A stretch of 64,000 nucleotides of DNA from Actinophytocola sp963840275 (GTDB taxonomy: Bacteria > Actinomycetota > Actinomycetes > Mycobacteriales > Pseudonocardiaceae): positions 62,001-126,000 of the forward strand of contig CAWIYK010000009.1 in assembly GCA_963840275.1 (NCBI GenBank), in the 5' to 3' direction. Below, piece after piece: positions 31,785 to 39,963 of this stretch. The notes beneath the pieces were generated by a model. It made no database searches. It was not told the origin of the DNA and saw only the letters and a program-made list of their open reading frames with translations. The translations under genes and the position numbers were made by a program. The first letter of the stretch is position 1. Each line of letters starts with the position of its first letter.

Positions 31785-34535
31785 GTGCCCGTTACCTTTG
31801 TCCGCAGCAAGCGTTCCCTCGCGGTGGCTGTCGCCGCAACGGTGGTCGGCGTTTCCGCGGCCGTGCTGCTGTCCGGCCAGACGACCACCGCGCACGCCGC
31901 GGTGGCGCCCGGCTCCACCGTACGCGCGTCGGTCGCGGACGAAACGAACGCGCAGGCCCCCGACGGCGGCTCCGCCCAGGAGCTGTCGGCCGACGGCACC
32001 GCGGTCGCGTTCTCGAGCTACTCGCAGCTCGACGACCTCGGGACCGGGCAGTACTCGAACGTCTTCGTGCGCGACCTGCGGAACAACCGGACGGTGATGA
32101 TCAGCCGCGGCCAGTTCGTCCGGCCGACGCCGCCGCCGCCGGACGTCCCGCACGTCGGCGCGGACCCGATGCTGTCGCTGAACGGCCGCCGCGCGCAGCC
32201 GGCGCCGCCGCTGCCGTTCGAGCAGGTGCCGCCCAACGGTGACAGCGACTCGCCGACGATCTCCGCGGACGGCCGGTACGTCGCGTTCGTGACGCAGGCC
32301 GACAACATCCTCGAGGCCGACGACGACTCCGACCAGGACCTGCTCGTCTGCGACCGGGATCCCGACGGTGACGGCACGTTCGACGAGGAGAACGACGCGG
32401 GCGCGCGGCTGTACCGGTACTTCCGGGTGAACGAGCCGCAGTGGTTCGAGAACAGCGACGGCCGCTACCGCACCGACTACCCGAGCTACCCGAAGCTGTC
32501 CGACGACGCCGGGCGGATCGTGTGGGAGGACGAGTACACCTCCCCGCAGGGCCAGTACCGCAACGTCGTGCGCACCGCCGTGCTGCGGCCGGCGACCGGC
32601 GGGGCGGTGGGCGCGCCCGTGACCACCGAGATCGTCGAGACCCCGCTGCCCGGCCCCAACGACCTGCTGCGCCAGGAACAGCCGGACGTCTCCGGCGACG
32701 GCCGCTACATCGTGCTGCTGGCCGACTACGTGCGGCGCGAGGGCTCGGTGGAGTTCCCCGACCGGATCCCCTTCCACGCGATCGTCCGCAAGGACACCGC
32801 GACCGGCGCCGTGCTGCGCGTCGACTGGGACGTGAACACGACACCGGAGCAGGTCGAGCCGCTGTCGGTGGACGAGTCGGTGCACCTCGACCAGCCCGCC
32901 ATCTCCGGCAACGGCGGGGAGATCGCGTTCGTGGCGGAGGCGTACGAGAACTTCTGCTCGGAGGGCACCTGCTGGTACCCGGTCGCCGACCAGCCGATGG
33001 TGTTCGTGGTGCGGATCGCGCCGGACGGCACGCCGGTCGACTCGATCATCGCGTCGCGGGACAACGCCAACGAGATCATCAACGGTTTCGGGCCGGGACT
33101 GTCCGGCGACGGCCGGTTCCTCGCGTTCGGCACCGACAACCTCAACGCCCACGACGGCGTGGACACGCCGATCGATTCCGAGTCCTACAGCTGCGTCACC
33201 TACCAGTCGGACCTGACCGGCAAGCCGCTGCTGAACCTGTCCGGGCTGCCGCCGACCTCCGACGCGCGGGACGACCGGGCCGTCTGCCAGGTCGTGGTGC
33301 GCGACCTCGTCGTCGACCGCGAGCGGCTGGTCGACGAGGAGCCGAGGGTGCCGGGCACGCTCGCGTCGCCGGGCTCCGGCGCCGAGTGCGGCGACCTGCC
33401 GGAGGGCGCGACGTGCGGCGGCGACGACGACTCGCCGGCCTACGTGTACTCGAACGCACCGTCCTTGTCGCACAACGGTTCCACGGTCGCGTTCGACTCG
33501 AACGCGACGAACCTGGTCGCCGAGACCGACGACAACCGGCGGACCGACGTGTTCGTGCGGACGTTCCGGCCCGAGCTGCGGGCCGACCCGAACCCCGTCG
33601 AGTTCGGCGAGGTCGAGGTCGACGACACGTTCGACCGGACCGTGCGGTTCGACCACGTCGGCCTCGGTCCCCTCGCGGTGACGGAGATCGAGGTCGAGGG
33701 CGACGAGTTCGTGGTCGGCGCGCAGACGTGCGACGGCGAGGGTGTCGTGCTGCAGCAGACCGACAGCTGCGAGGTGTCGGTCGGGTTCACGCCGGCCGCC
33801 GAGGGCGAGCGCACGTCCACACTGCTGCTGCGGTTGCGGGACGGCCGGGAGTTCACGGTTCCGTTGCGTGGCACGGGAACGAAGGAGCCGGTGGTCGACC
33901 CGGACGCGGCGCGGTTCGCCGCGGGACCCGACCCGGTCGGCTTCGGGCCGCGACTCCTGCTGTCGACCGGTGCCGAACCGGCCGTGACGGTGTCGAACCT
34001 CGGTGGGACGGCGCTGACCGTCAGCAAGATCACGATGGTGTCGGCCTTGGCGCCCAACGACTTCGCGGTCGCCACCGACACGTGCACCGGTGTGCCCGTG
34101 CCGCCGGGCGGCAAGTGCCAGGTGACGGTGCGCTTCGCGCCGACGGCGCCCGGCAACCGCGACGGTGTGCTGCGTTTCGAGGACAACGCGCCCGGCGGTC
34201 CGCACCTGGTCGGTCTCAACGGGGTCGGCAGCACGCCGACGCTCTTGGTGTCGCCCGCGGTGACGCAGCCGGGCCGCGTGATCACGGTGACCGGCCAGGG
34301 TTACGCCCCGAACCAGCAGGTGCGGATCTCGATGGCCGAGGCCGTGGCGACGACCATCGTGCAGACGGACCTCAACGGGGCGTTCACCAAGACCGTCCTG
34401 ATCCTCCCGAGGTCGGCGATCGGCACCCGCAACGTGGCGGCCACGGTGGACTCCTTCCCGACGATCAAGGCGGAGAAGCCCGTGCTGATCGTCACCCCGT
34501 CGGTCGGCCCGGCTGAGTTCGTCATCCGCGGCTGA
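31785..34535 (+). CDS. Secreted beta-propeller/Ig-like protein
   Basis: 916 residues from GTG 31785 (GGAGG seven bases upstream). A signal peptide occupies residues 1-38 (SLAVAVAATVVGVSAAVLLS, cleavage after HAAVA). At least six PD40/WD40-like blades follow, each with a LSxDGxxVAF core (LSADGTAVAFSS, ISADGRYVAFVT, LSGDGRFLAFGT). Two SPD-2/Hydin-type Ig domains come next at about 595-710 (PVEFGEVEVDDTFDRTVRF) and 715-830, and an IPT-like domain closes the protein. Several Cys pairs sit in the exported part. Divergent from the Ig-like membrane protein gene and close to the CIS operon; it may be a surface or binding component. Role unknown. Confidence 0.8.
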   Translation: MPVTFVRSKRSLAVAVAATVVGVSAAVLLSGQTTTAHAAVAPGSTVRASVADETNAQAPDGGSAQELSADGTAVAFSSYSQLDDLGTGQYSNVFVRDLRNNRTVMISRGQFVRPTPPPPDVPHVGADPMLSLNGRRAQPAPPLPFEQVPPNGDSDSPTISADGRYVAFVTQADNILEADDDSDQDLLVCDRDPDGDGTFDEENDAGARLYRYFRVNEPQWFENSDGRYRTDYPSYPKLSDDAGRIVWEDEYTSPQGQYRNVVRTAVLRPATGGAVGAPVTTEIVETPLPGPNDLLRQEQPDVSGDGRYIVLLADYVRREGSVEFPDRIPFHAIVRKDTATGAVLRVDWDVNTTPEQVEPLSVDESVHLDQPAISGNGGEIAFVAEAYENFCSEGTCWYPVADQPMVFVVRIAPDGTPVDSIIASRDNANEIINGFGPGLSGDGRFLAFGTDNLNAHDGVDTPIDSESYSCVTYQSDLTGKPLLNLSGLPPTSDARDDRAVCQVVVRDLVVDRERLVDEEPRVPGTLASPGSGAECGDLPEGATCGGDDDSPAYVYSNAPSLSHNGSTVAFDSNATNLVAETDDNRRTDVFVRTFRPELRADPNPVEFGEVEVDDTFDRTVRFDHVGLGPLAVTEIEVEGDEFVVGAQTCDGEGVVLQQTDSCEVSVGFTPAAEGERTSTLLLRLRDGREFTVPLRGTGTKEPVVDPDAARFAAGPDPVGFGPRLLLSTGAEPAVTVSNLGGTALTVSKITMVSALAPNDFAVATDTCTGVPVPPGGKCQVTVRFAPTAPGNRDGVLRFEDNAPGGPHLVGLNGVGSTPTLLVSPAVTQPGRVITVTGQGYAPNQQVRISMAEAVATTIVQTDLNGAFTKTVLILPRSAIGTRNVAATVDSFPTIKAEKPVLIVTPSVGPAEFVIRG

Positions 34536-34539
34536 TCTC

Positions 34540-34583
34540 CCACCCGGCGCGTCCTCGATGGGAGCCGAGGCCGCGCCGGGTGG
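34540..34583 (+). terminator. Terminator after the propeller protein gene
   Basis: Outer arms CCACCCGGCGCG (34540-34551) and the exact complement (34572-34583), with an inner CCTCG/CGAGG stem at 34553-34557/34566-34570. Starts five bases after the stop. Confidence 0.75.
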
Positions 34584-34597
34584 TCCCGGCTGGCCAA

Positions 34598-34703
34598 GAC
34601 CCGCGAGTCCACCGTTCAGACATGGTGAGTCCCACTTTCGTGGCGAACGAGCGTTCGCCACGAAACGCCAACTCACTGTGCGCGAACGGTGGACTCGCGG
34701 GTC
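34598..34703. repeat. 106-bp nested symmetric palindrome
   Basis: Three pairs of complementary blocks are arranged symmetrically about 34650.5: outer 20-bp arms (34598-34617 and 34684-34703, GACCCGCGAGTCCACCGTTC and complement), middle GTGAGT/ACTCAC (34625-34630 and 34671-34676), and an inner 14-bp pair (34636-34649 and 34652-34665) separated by AG. The spacers are of equal length on both sides but not complementary. It occupies most of the gap between two convergent genes. It may be a repeat family member or a DNA cruciform/attenuator; no target duplication was found. Confidence 0.8.
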
Positions 34704-34725
34704 GTGAGCGTTGGACACGCGGGGT

Positions 34726-35412
34726 TCAGGCCAGGAAGGCTTCCACTGCTTCCGCGAAGCGGGATGGGGACTCGCGGTGGATGTGGTGGCCCGCGGGGAT
34801 CTCGACCACCTTCGCGGTCGGCATCACGGCGGCCGCCGCCGCTATCCGTTCCTGGTCGACGTGGCTCGTCGGGCCGCCGGCCAACCACAGCGTCGGCGCC
34901 GGGACCGACGAGAGCGCCGCCCACCACCGCGGCGCCGGCGTGCGGATCTCCCGGAAGATGGGCGCCACCACCGCCCAGTCGAAGTCCACCGGTTCCGGCG
35001 GCTCCTCGGGCGGCGGCGGCCACTGGTCGACCGGGGCGACGGGTGGCGGCGGCGCGTCCTCGATCACCATGCGGCGGACCAGTGACGGCTCCCGCGCGGC
35101 CATCAGCTGCGCGACGGCGCCGCCCATCGAGTGACCGATCACGTCCACTGTGGACAGACCGCGGGCCGCGAGCAACGCCAGCACGTCGGTCGCCATGAGG
35201 GACAGCGAGTAGGCACCCGGCCGGGACGACGCGCCGTGGCCGCGCAGGTCCAGCGCGAGACACGGCCGCGCGCACCCGGACATGAACACGTCCCACGTCC
35301 TGGCGGCGCTGCCCAGCCCGTGCAACAGCACCACCGGCAGGCCCGCGAGCCCGCCGGTGGTGCGACAGCCCAACCGGACGTCGCCGGCGACCTCGACGGA
35401 AGAGGTGATCAC
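34726..35412 (-). CDS. Alpha/beta hydrolase
   Basis: 228 residues from GTG 35412, 16 bases after the zinc-ribbon CIS gene, so it may be the last gene of that operon. The fold is clear: PVVLLHGLGSAARTWDVF (oxyanion loop), the nucleophile elbow IGHSMGGAVAQLM with Ser near residue 94, an Asp candidate in WLAGGPTSHVDQ, and the C-terminal His in IPAGHHIHRE. The lid is short and Pro-rich. Substrate unknown. It also carries the palindrome TCCACAGTGGA at about 35144. Confidence 0.88.
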   Translation of the reverse strand: MITSSVEVAGDVRLGCRTTGGLAGLPVVLLHGLGSAARTWDVFMSGCARPCLALDLRGHGASSRPGAYSLSLMATDVLALLAARGLSTVDVIGHSMGGAVAQLMAAREPSLVRRMVIEDAPPPPVAPVDQWPPPPEEPPEPVDFDWAVVAPIFREIRTPAPRWWAALSSVPAPTLWLAGGPTSHVDQERIAAAAAVMPTAKVVEIPAGHHIHRESPSRFAEAVEAFLA

Positions 35413-35428
35413 GCCGGCGACGATACCG

Positions 35429-37048
35429 TCACGTCTCCTCGTAGAACTCGATTTCGCTGATGGCCAACTCCGCTCCGGTGACCGACTTGAACGTCGACAC
35501 GATGTGGACCTCCACGCTGTCCACGTCCTCGCCGTTCTCGACGTCGATGGTCTGCGGGTCGGGGCGGTCCTGAAGCGTCACGTCCGTCGTCTTGCCCGAC
35601 GAGTACACCAGGTGCAGCTTCTGCGCGCGGTGCGTCGCCTTGAAGTCGGCGCCGTCGCCGTTGTGGACGATGATCTTCGCCAGGTCCACCTTGCGGTCGA
35701 ACCTCACCACCATGTTCGGCTCGACCGCGCCGACGGGCGCGCCCCAGAAGCTGTCCGACTGCCCGTCGACCGCCATGTTCGGCGGGTGCTCGGGCAGCTG
35801 GGCCGACGCCGTCGGCGCCTCCGCCGCGGACACCGGCGCGTACGTCGGGAAGAACATCCGCTCGAACGTGCCCTTCGCCTCCGCGCCACGTTCGTTGACC
35901 CAGCCGCGGAACGGCGCGAACATGCCGTACGCGATGCCGCCGAGCACCAGCGCGACCGCGACGACCCGACGCACCACCTTGAACGTCGCCCCGACGAACA
36001 CGCCCAGCTTCGACTTGCCGCCGCGGCCACCGCGCTTCGGCCGGTCGCCCGACTTGCGGACCTTCGCGCCGCGCCGGGGCAGCAGCTTGCGCCACCACGG
36101 CGTCTTGACCTTCTCGGCCTCGGCGAGCGACGTGCCACAGCGGCTGCAGAACTTCCGCGTGACGCTGTTGCCCTCCCCGCAGTCGCCGCAGATCAGGTCG
36201 CCCGGCTGCAGCTTGCGGGTCGGCGCCTGCCGGCGCACCGGCGCGGTCTTGCGCTGCGACTCCTGCGGCACCAACGCTTCCGGCTGGGTCGCGGTCGCCT
36301 TGCCGGTCACCGGCGCGACCAGCTCCTTGGCCTCGGCGGGTGTCGCGGCCGGCTTCGGCGGCTCCGGCAGCGTCGGTGGCGGCGGGGGCGGCTTCGGCGC
36401 GGGCGGTGGCGGCAACGCCGGACCGGCCGCCGGTTTGGGCGGCGGGGGCGGCGGCAACGCGGGCGCGCCGGGCGGCGGCGGCGGCTTCGGCGGCGCGGCG
36501 ACCCCACCGGCGCCGGGCGGCGGCGGGGGTTTCGGCGCCCCAGGAGGTGGCGGCGGGGGTGGCCCCGCGCCGGGCGGCGGTGGCGGCTTCGGCGCACCGG
36601 GGGGCGGTGGCGGCTTCGGGGCGCCGGGCGGTGGCGGGGGACCGGCGCCTGGTGGGGGCGGTGGCTTCGGGGCCCCCGGGGGCGGCGGTGGTTTGGGCGC
36701 GCCGGGCGGACCGGGTGGCTTGGGCGGACCGGCGCCGGGCGGCTTAGGCGGACCGGGCGGCCCCGGCTTCGCCCCCGGCGGGCCGGCGGGTCCACCCGGC
36801 CGGCCGGGCATCCCGGGCTTGGCGGGCGTCTGCACCGGGTCCCGGTCGCCGACGTCGAGGTACAGCGCGGACTGGATCCGCGAGAGCCAGCCCCGCTTGG
36901 GCTGGGCCTCCTCTTCCTCCGCCGCCGGCGCGGCCGGCACGGGCGCCGGCGCGAGCTTCTCCCCCGTCCACTCCAGGAAGGCCCCGCACGATCCGCAGAA
37001 CGCGTCGGTCTCCTTGTTGTGGAACCCACAGGACTTACACACGATCAT
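35429..37048 (-). CDS. Zinc-ribbon, proline-rich CIS membrane protein with glycan-binding-like C-terminus
   Basis: 539 residues from ATG 37048, overlapping the true stop of tail protein I (ATGA). N-terminal zinc ribbon (CKSCGFHNKETDAFCGSCG), then about 180 residues of low-complexity Pro/Gly/Lys with repeated GAPKPPPPP units. A second zinc ribbon sits near 300 (CGDCGEGNSVTRKFCSRCG), with a basic stretch and a TM helix (VVRRVVAVALVLGGIAYGMF). A discoidin/NADase-type glycan-binding-like domain ends the protein (about 425-539; AVDGQSDSFWGAPVG). This layout suits a membrane anchor or recruiter for the injection particle, but that is inference. The longer frame that fuses it to tail protein I results from a one-base insertion near 37200. 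Confidence 0.8.
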   Translation of the reverse strand: MIVCKSCGFHNKETDAFCGSCGAFLEWTGEKLAPAPVPAAPAAEEEEAQPKRGWLSRIQSALYLDVGDRDPVQTPAKPGMPGRPGGPAGPPGAKPGPPGPPKPPGAGPPKPPGPPGAPKPPPPPGAPKPPPPPGAGPPPPPGAPKPPPPPGAPKPPPPPGAGPPPPPPPGAPKPPPPPGAGGVAAPPKPPPPPGAPALPPPPPPKPAAGPALPPPPAPKPPPPPPTLPEPPKPAATPAEAKELVAPVTGKATATQPEALVPQESQRKTAPVRRQAPTRKLQPGDLICGDCGEGNSVTRKFCSRCGTSLAEAEKVKTPWWRKLLPRRGAKVRKSGDRPKRGGRGGKSKLGVFVGATFKVVRRVVAVALVLGGIAYGMFAPFRGWVNERGAEAKGTFERMFFPTYAPVSAAEAPTASAQLPEHPPNMAVDGQSDSFWGAPVGAVEPNMVVRFDRKVDLAKIIVHNGDGADFKATHRAQKLHLVYSSGKTTDVTLQDRPDPQTIDVENGEDVDSVEVHIVSTFKSVTGAELAISEIEFYEET

Positions 37049-37585
37049 GGCCGGTCCACCTCCACTCTGTGCACCACGTGCGCGGGTTTGGCGGCCGCCA
37101 CCGCCGAGTCGACCAGGTCCATCGGCACGCTCGCCGGGTCGTGCACCCGGATCCGCACCGCGAGCCTCGGCGACGCCTCCCCCGGCATCCGCGCGCCCGG
37201 GGTTCTTCGAGTACCCGACACCGCCGCTGTCCGCGATCTCGACGCGGCCGCCGGTGAGCACCTGCAGGTTCGCGCGCAGCCCCGCGACCGTGCCGCGCAT
37301 CCGGTACATCTCCACCGCGGTCGCGACGACGGCGCGCCGCCGCTCGATCGGCCAGCCCTCCTCGAGCTCGATGCCGACCCAGCCGGCCATCCACTCGAGG
37401 AAGTCCTCCGGCGCGAGGTACGGGTCGAAGTAGTCGACGATGCAGTCCAAAGTGGACAGGATGGGCGCGAGCACGTCGTCGAAGCCGCCGACGAACCGCT
37501 CGGTGAACGGGTCCTCCTGGTACACGGCGGGCAGCATCTCGATGAACGGCGACGCGTTCGCCATCCCGGTGACCATGCCGCGCAT
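37045..37585 (-). CDS. Phage tail protein I-like baseplate protein (frameshifted)
   Basis: ATG 37585 overlaps the stop of protein J (TGATG). The N-terminal 130 residues read well (FIEMLPAVYQEDPFTERFVG, PEDFLEWMAGWVGIELEEGW, MYRMRGTVAGLRANLQVLTG). At the G-run 37199-37202 (coding CCCC) one base is extra. Removing it gives NPGARMPGEASPRLAVRIRV and a natural end VHRVEVDRP at 37045, which overlaps the next ATG by four bases. Corrected length 179 residues, normal for this baseplate wedge protein (gpI/Afp12 type). Uncorrected, the frame falsely runs on into the zinc-ribbon gene. Confidence 0.85.
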
Positions 37586-39537
37586 CAGTTGTCCTCCACC
37601 TTCACGTGGTGCTCGAACGAGAAGATGAGGCTGTGCCGGTCGACGTCGAGCCGCTGGCACTCCTCGCCGCGCTCGCCGGTCACCGGGTTCGCGCCGAACA
37701 GCCGCACGTCCTCGACCAGGTCGACGCCGCGAACCCGTTGCAGCAGGGCGTAGACGTCACCCGACTGGACCGGCCTGCCGAAGTCCCAGCCGCGGCCGTC
37801 GCGCCCGCCGCTGATCGGGTTCAGATACCGGTAGAGCGCCTCGAGGGCGTCCGCCCGCACCCGCGCCTTGTCCAGCCTCGGCCGCGCGACCACCCGCGCC
37901 ACCACGGTCACGCCGCGATACTTCGGCGGCGACACCAGCACCCTGGTGCCGATCAGCCGCACCTCGTCGAGCCGGTTGGAGATCCGCTCCAGGGTCTCGT
38001 CGCCGGGCACCAGCTCCGCGAAGTCGATCTTGCCGGCGACCTCGGCCGCGGCCGGCACGATCAGCACCCGCACGGAGCCGGGGTCGGTGTCCTCGTCGCC
38101 GGCGGTGACGCAGCGGACCCGCGCCACGTCCGGCGCGGCCTCCTGCGTGATCGCCTCGTAGTCCTCCGCGGTGACCGCGCGGGAACGGGTGCGCAGCAGG
38201 ATGGGCCCGCGCGCCTTGGCCTGGTCGACGCTCTCGCCGTCCACGCCGCCCCACGCCGCCTCCAGGTTCTCCACCTGGCCGACGAAGGGAATCGAGGACT
38301 TCAGCGTCTGGATCGCGCCCTTGCCGACGTTGCCGACCCGGCCGCCGCCGGTGGCGTACTTGCGCAGCCGGACGGTCGCGCCGTAGGGCGGCACCGCGCC
38401 GTACTGCCGCAGCCCGCCGTCCGGCTCGCGGATCGCGGGTCCGAAGTGGACGATGCCGGACTCGCCGTCGAGGATGTAGTGCCGGTCGTCCGGGCCGCTG
38501 CCGGCGAAGTTGTGGACGGCCGTCCACTCCACCCAGCCCTCCTCGGACGTGGTCTCCAGCATCGCCTCACCGGCGCCGATCACCACCGGCGCCCGCGACG
38601 TGCTGAACTGTTGTCCCGCAACGCCTTCCGAGTCGCCGAGCACCTCCTCCTCGATGATCTCGCAGTGGTTGGCCTCGACGGTGCCGCCGATCGTGCTGGC
38701 GGACAGCGCGGTCACCAGCGGCGACGCCTCGTAGGTCGGCCAGTCCTCTGCCACCTCGATCACGCGGGCCCGCAGCCACCCGGCCGCGTTGCCACCGCGC
38801 ACCGCAGACTCGTGGTCGCCGGGCACGTGCAGGTGCACCTCGCCGTTCGCGTTCAGCGCGCCGGTGCCGTCCTTGCTGACCCGGCAGCGCCGCCACTCCT
38901 TGCCGTTCCACGCCTCCCACACCAGCGGCGGGTGGTCCGGGTGCACGCCGACGCCCTCGACCCGACAGTCGAAGTCGAGGCGCACCACGCCGTTGGGCAC
39001 CGGGGTGGACAGGCCGACGAGCAGCGCGTCGTCGACGCGCGGCACGTCGGAGAACACCTGGAACGGCTGCCCCATCTTCAGCTCGTCCGTGCGGTCGACC
39101 TGTGCGTCCTGGTCGACGGTCCGGGTGGCGACGAAGTTGAGCGAGCACGGCACGATCTGCAGGTCCGCGCCCGTGGAGAAGACCACCGACTCGTCCTGCT
39201 CGGTGCGCAGCGTCGCGACGTTCGTGCCCATCGGGACCCCGACCGCGGTGATCGCCGGGGCGGACAGCCAGAACGTGACGTCGGCCTGCGCGGGCGTCGC
39301 CGGGATCAGCCGCAGCCCGATCAGCTCCAGGAACTTCACGTACAGCCGGTCCGGCACCTGGTTGAGCCGGAACAGCAGCTGGTCGGTCATGAACGCGAAC
39401 GTCTCGATCAGCGTGACGCCCGGGTCGGACACGTTGTGGTCCGTCCACTCCGGACACCGGCGCATCACCATGCGCTTCGCGTCGTCGACAAGGTCCTGGA
39501 AACGGCGGTCGTCCAGGTTGGGAGCTGGCAGCGCCAT
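37585..39537 (-). CDS. Baseplate J-like protein
   Basis: 650 residues from ATG 39537 (overlaps the gp25 stop, TGATG). N-terminal segment LVDDAKRMVMRRCPEWTDHN and DPGVTLIETFAFMTDQLLFR, typical of CIS baseplate protein J/Afp11. The central beta-rich part includes GTNVATLRTEQDESVVFSTG, and the C-terminal part LRTRSRAVTAEDYEAITQEA and VGTRVLVS-like strands belong to the J-domain. With gp25 and protein I it forms the wedge that surrounds the spike. Length matches actinobacterial CIS relatives. Confidence 0.92.
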   Translation of the reverse strand: MALPAPNLDDRRFQDLVDDAKRMVMRRCPEWTDHNVSDPGVTLIETFAFMTDQLLFRLNQVPDRLYVKFLELIGLRLIPATPAQADVTFWLSAPAITAVGVPMGTNVATLRTEQDESVVFSTGADLQIVPCSLNFVATRTVDQDAQVDRTDELKMGQPFQVFSDVPRVDDALLVGLSTPVPNGVVRLDFDCRVEGVGVHPDHPPLVWEAWNGKEWRRCRVSKDGTGALNANGEVHLHVPGDHESAVRGGNAAGWLRARVIEVAEDWPTYEASPLVTALSASTIGGTVEANHCEIIEEEVLGDSEGVAGQQFSTSRAPVVIGAGEAMLETTSEEGWVEWTAVHNFAGSGPDDRHYILDGESGIVHFGPAIREPDGGLRQYGAVPPYGATVRLRKYATGGGRVGNVGKGAIQTLKSSIPFVGQVENLEAAWGGVDGESVDQAKARGPILLRTRSRAVTAEDYEAITQEAAPDVARVRCVTAGDEDTDPGSVRVLIVPAAAEVAGKIDFAELVPGDETLERISNRLDEVRLIGTRVLVSPPKYRGVTVVARVVARPRLDKARVRADALEALYRYLNPISGGRDGRGWDFGRPVQSGDVYALLQRVRGVDLVEDVRLFGANPVTGERGEECQRLDVDRHSLIFSFEHHVKVEDN

Positions 39538-39950
39538 CAGTAGTCACTCCCGTCCTCTGGGATGGTGTAGAAGGGAAAGACGAGGTTGCGCCGGTCGTTG
39601 GTGTCCTTGGGCCGGTACTGGATGTCGATGTAGAGCAGGCCGTCCTCGGACGGGTGCGGCGCCACGAGCACGGACTCGACCTCCACCCTCGGCTCCCAGC
39701 GCAGCAACGCCTCGCGCACCACCCGCGACAGCTCCGCGATCGTCTCCACGTTGATCGACCGGAACACGAAGTCGCGGATCCTGCTGCCGAACTGCGGGCG
39801 CATCGGCCGCTCGCCGGGATAGGTGGACAGGATCAGGCGCATCGCCTGCTCCAGCTCCACCTCCCTGCGCACCAGGGCGATGCCGCCCTGCGGCGCGACG
39901 CCGAGTGGGAACGCCCACCCCGCGCCGATGAAGTCCTGTTGTGTAGCCAT
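39537..39950 (-). CDS. gp25/GPW baseplate wedge protein
   Basis: 137 residues from ATG 39950, 13 bases after the corrected vgrG stop. It matches gp25-like lysozyme-fold baseplate proteins: GAGWAFPLGVAPQGGIALVR, LEQAMRLILSTYPGERPMRP, then FGSRIRDFVFRSINVETIAE. The Glu of the EPR-type core (RWEPRVEVESV) is present. In CIS particles gp25 joins the baseplate to the sheath. Confidence 0.93.
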   Translation of the reverse strand: MATQQDFIGAGWAFPLGVAPQGGIALVRREVELEQAMRLILSTYPGERPMRPQFGSRIRDFVFRSINVETIAELSRVVREALLRWEPRVEVESVLVAPHPSEDGLLYIDIQYRPKDTNDRRNLVFPFYTIPEDGSDY

Positions 39951-39963
39951 AGGAAACCCCGCT

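Noticed and set aside
35429..37660. 743-residue fusion of tail protein I with the zinc-ribbon protein
   Set aside because: Created by a single extra base in a G-run; the corrected frames end and start with a normal ATGA overlap.
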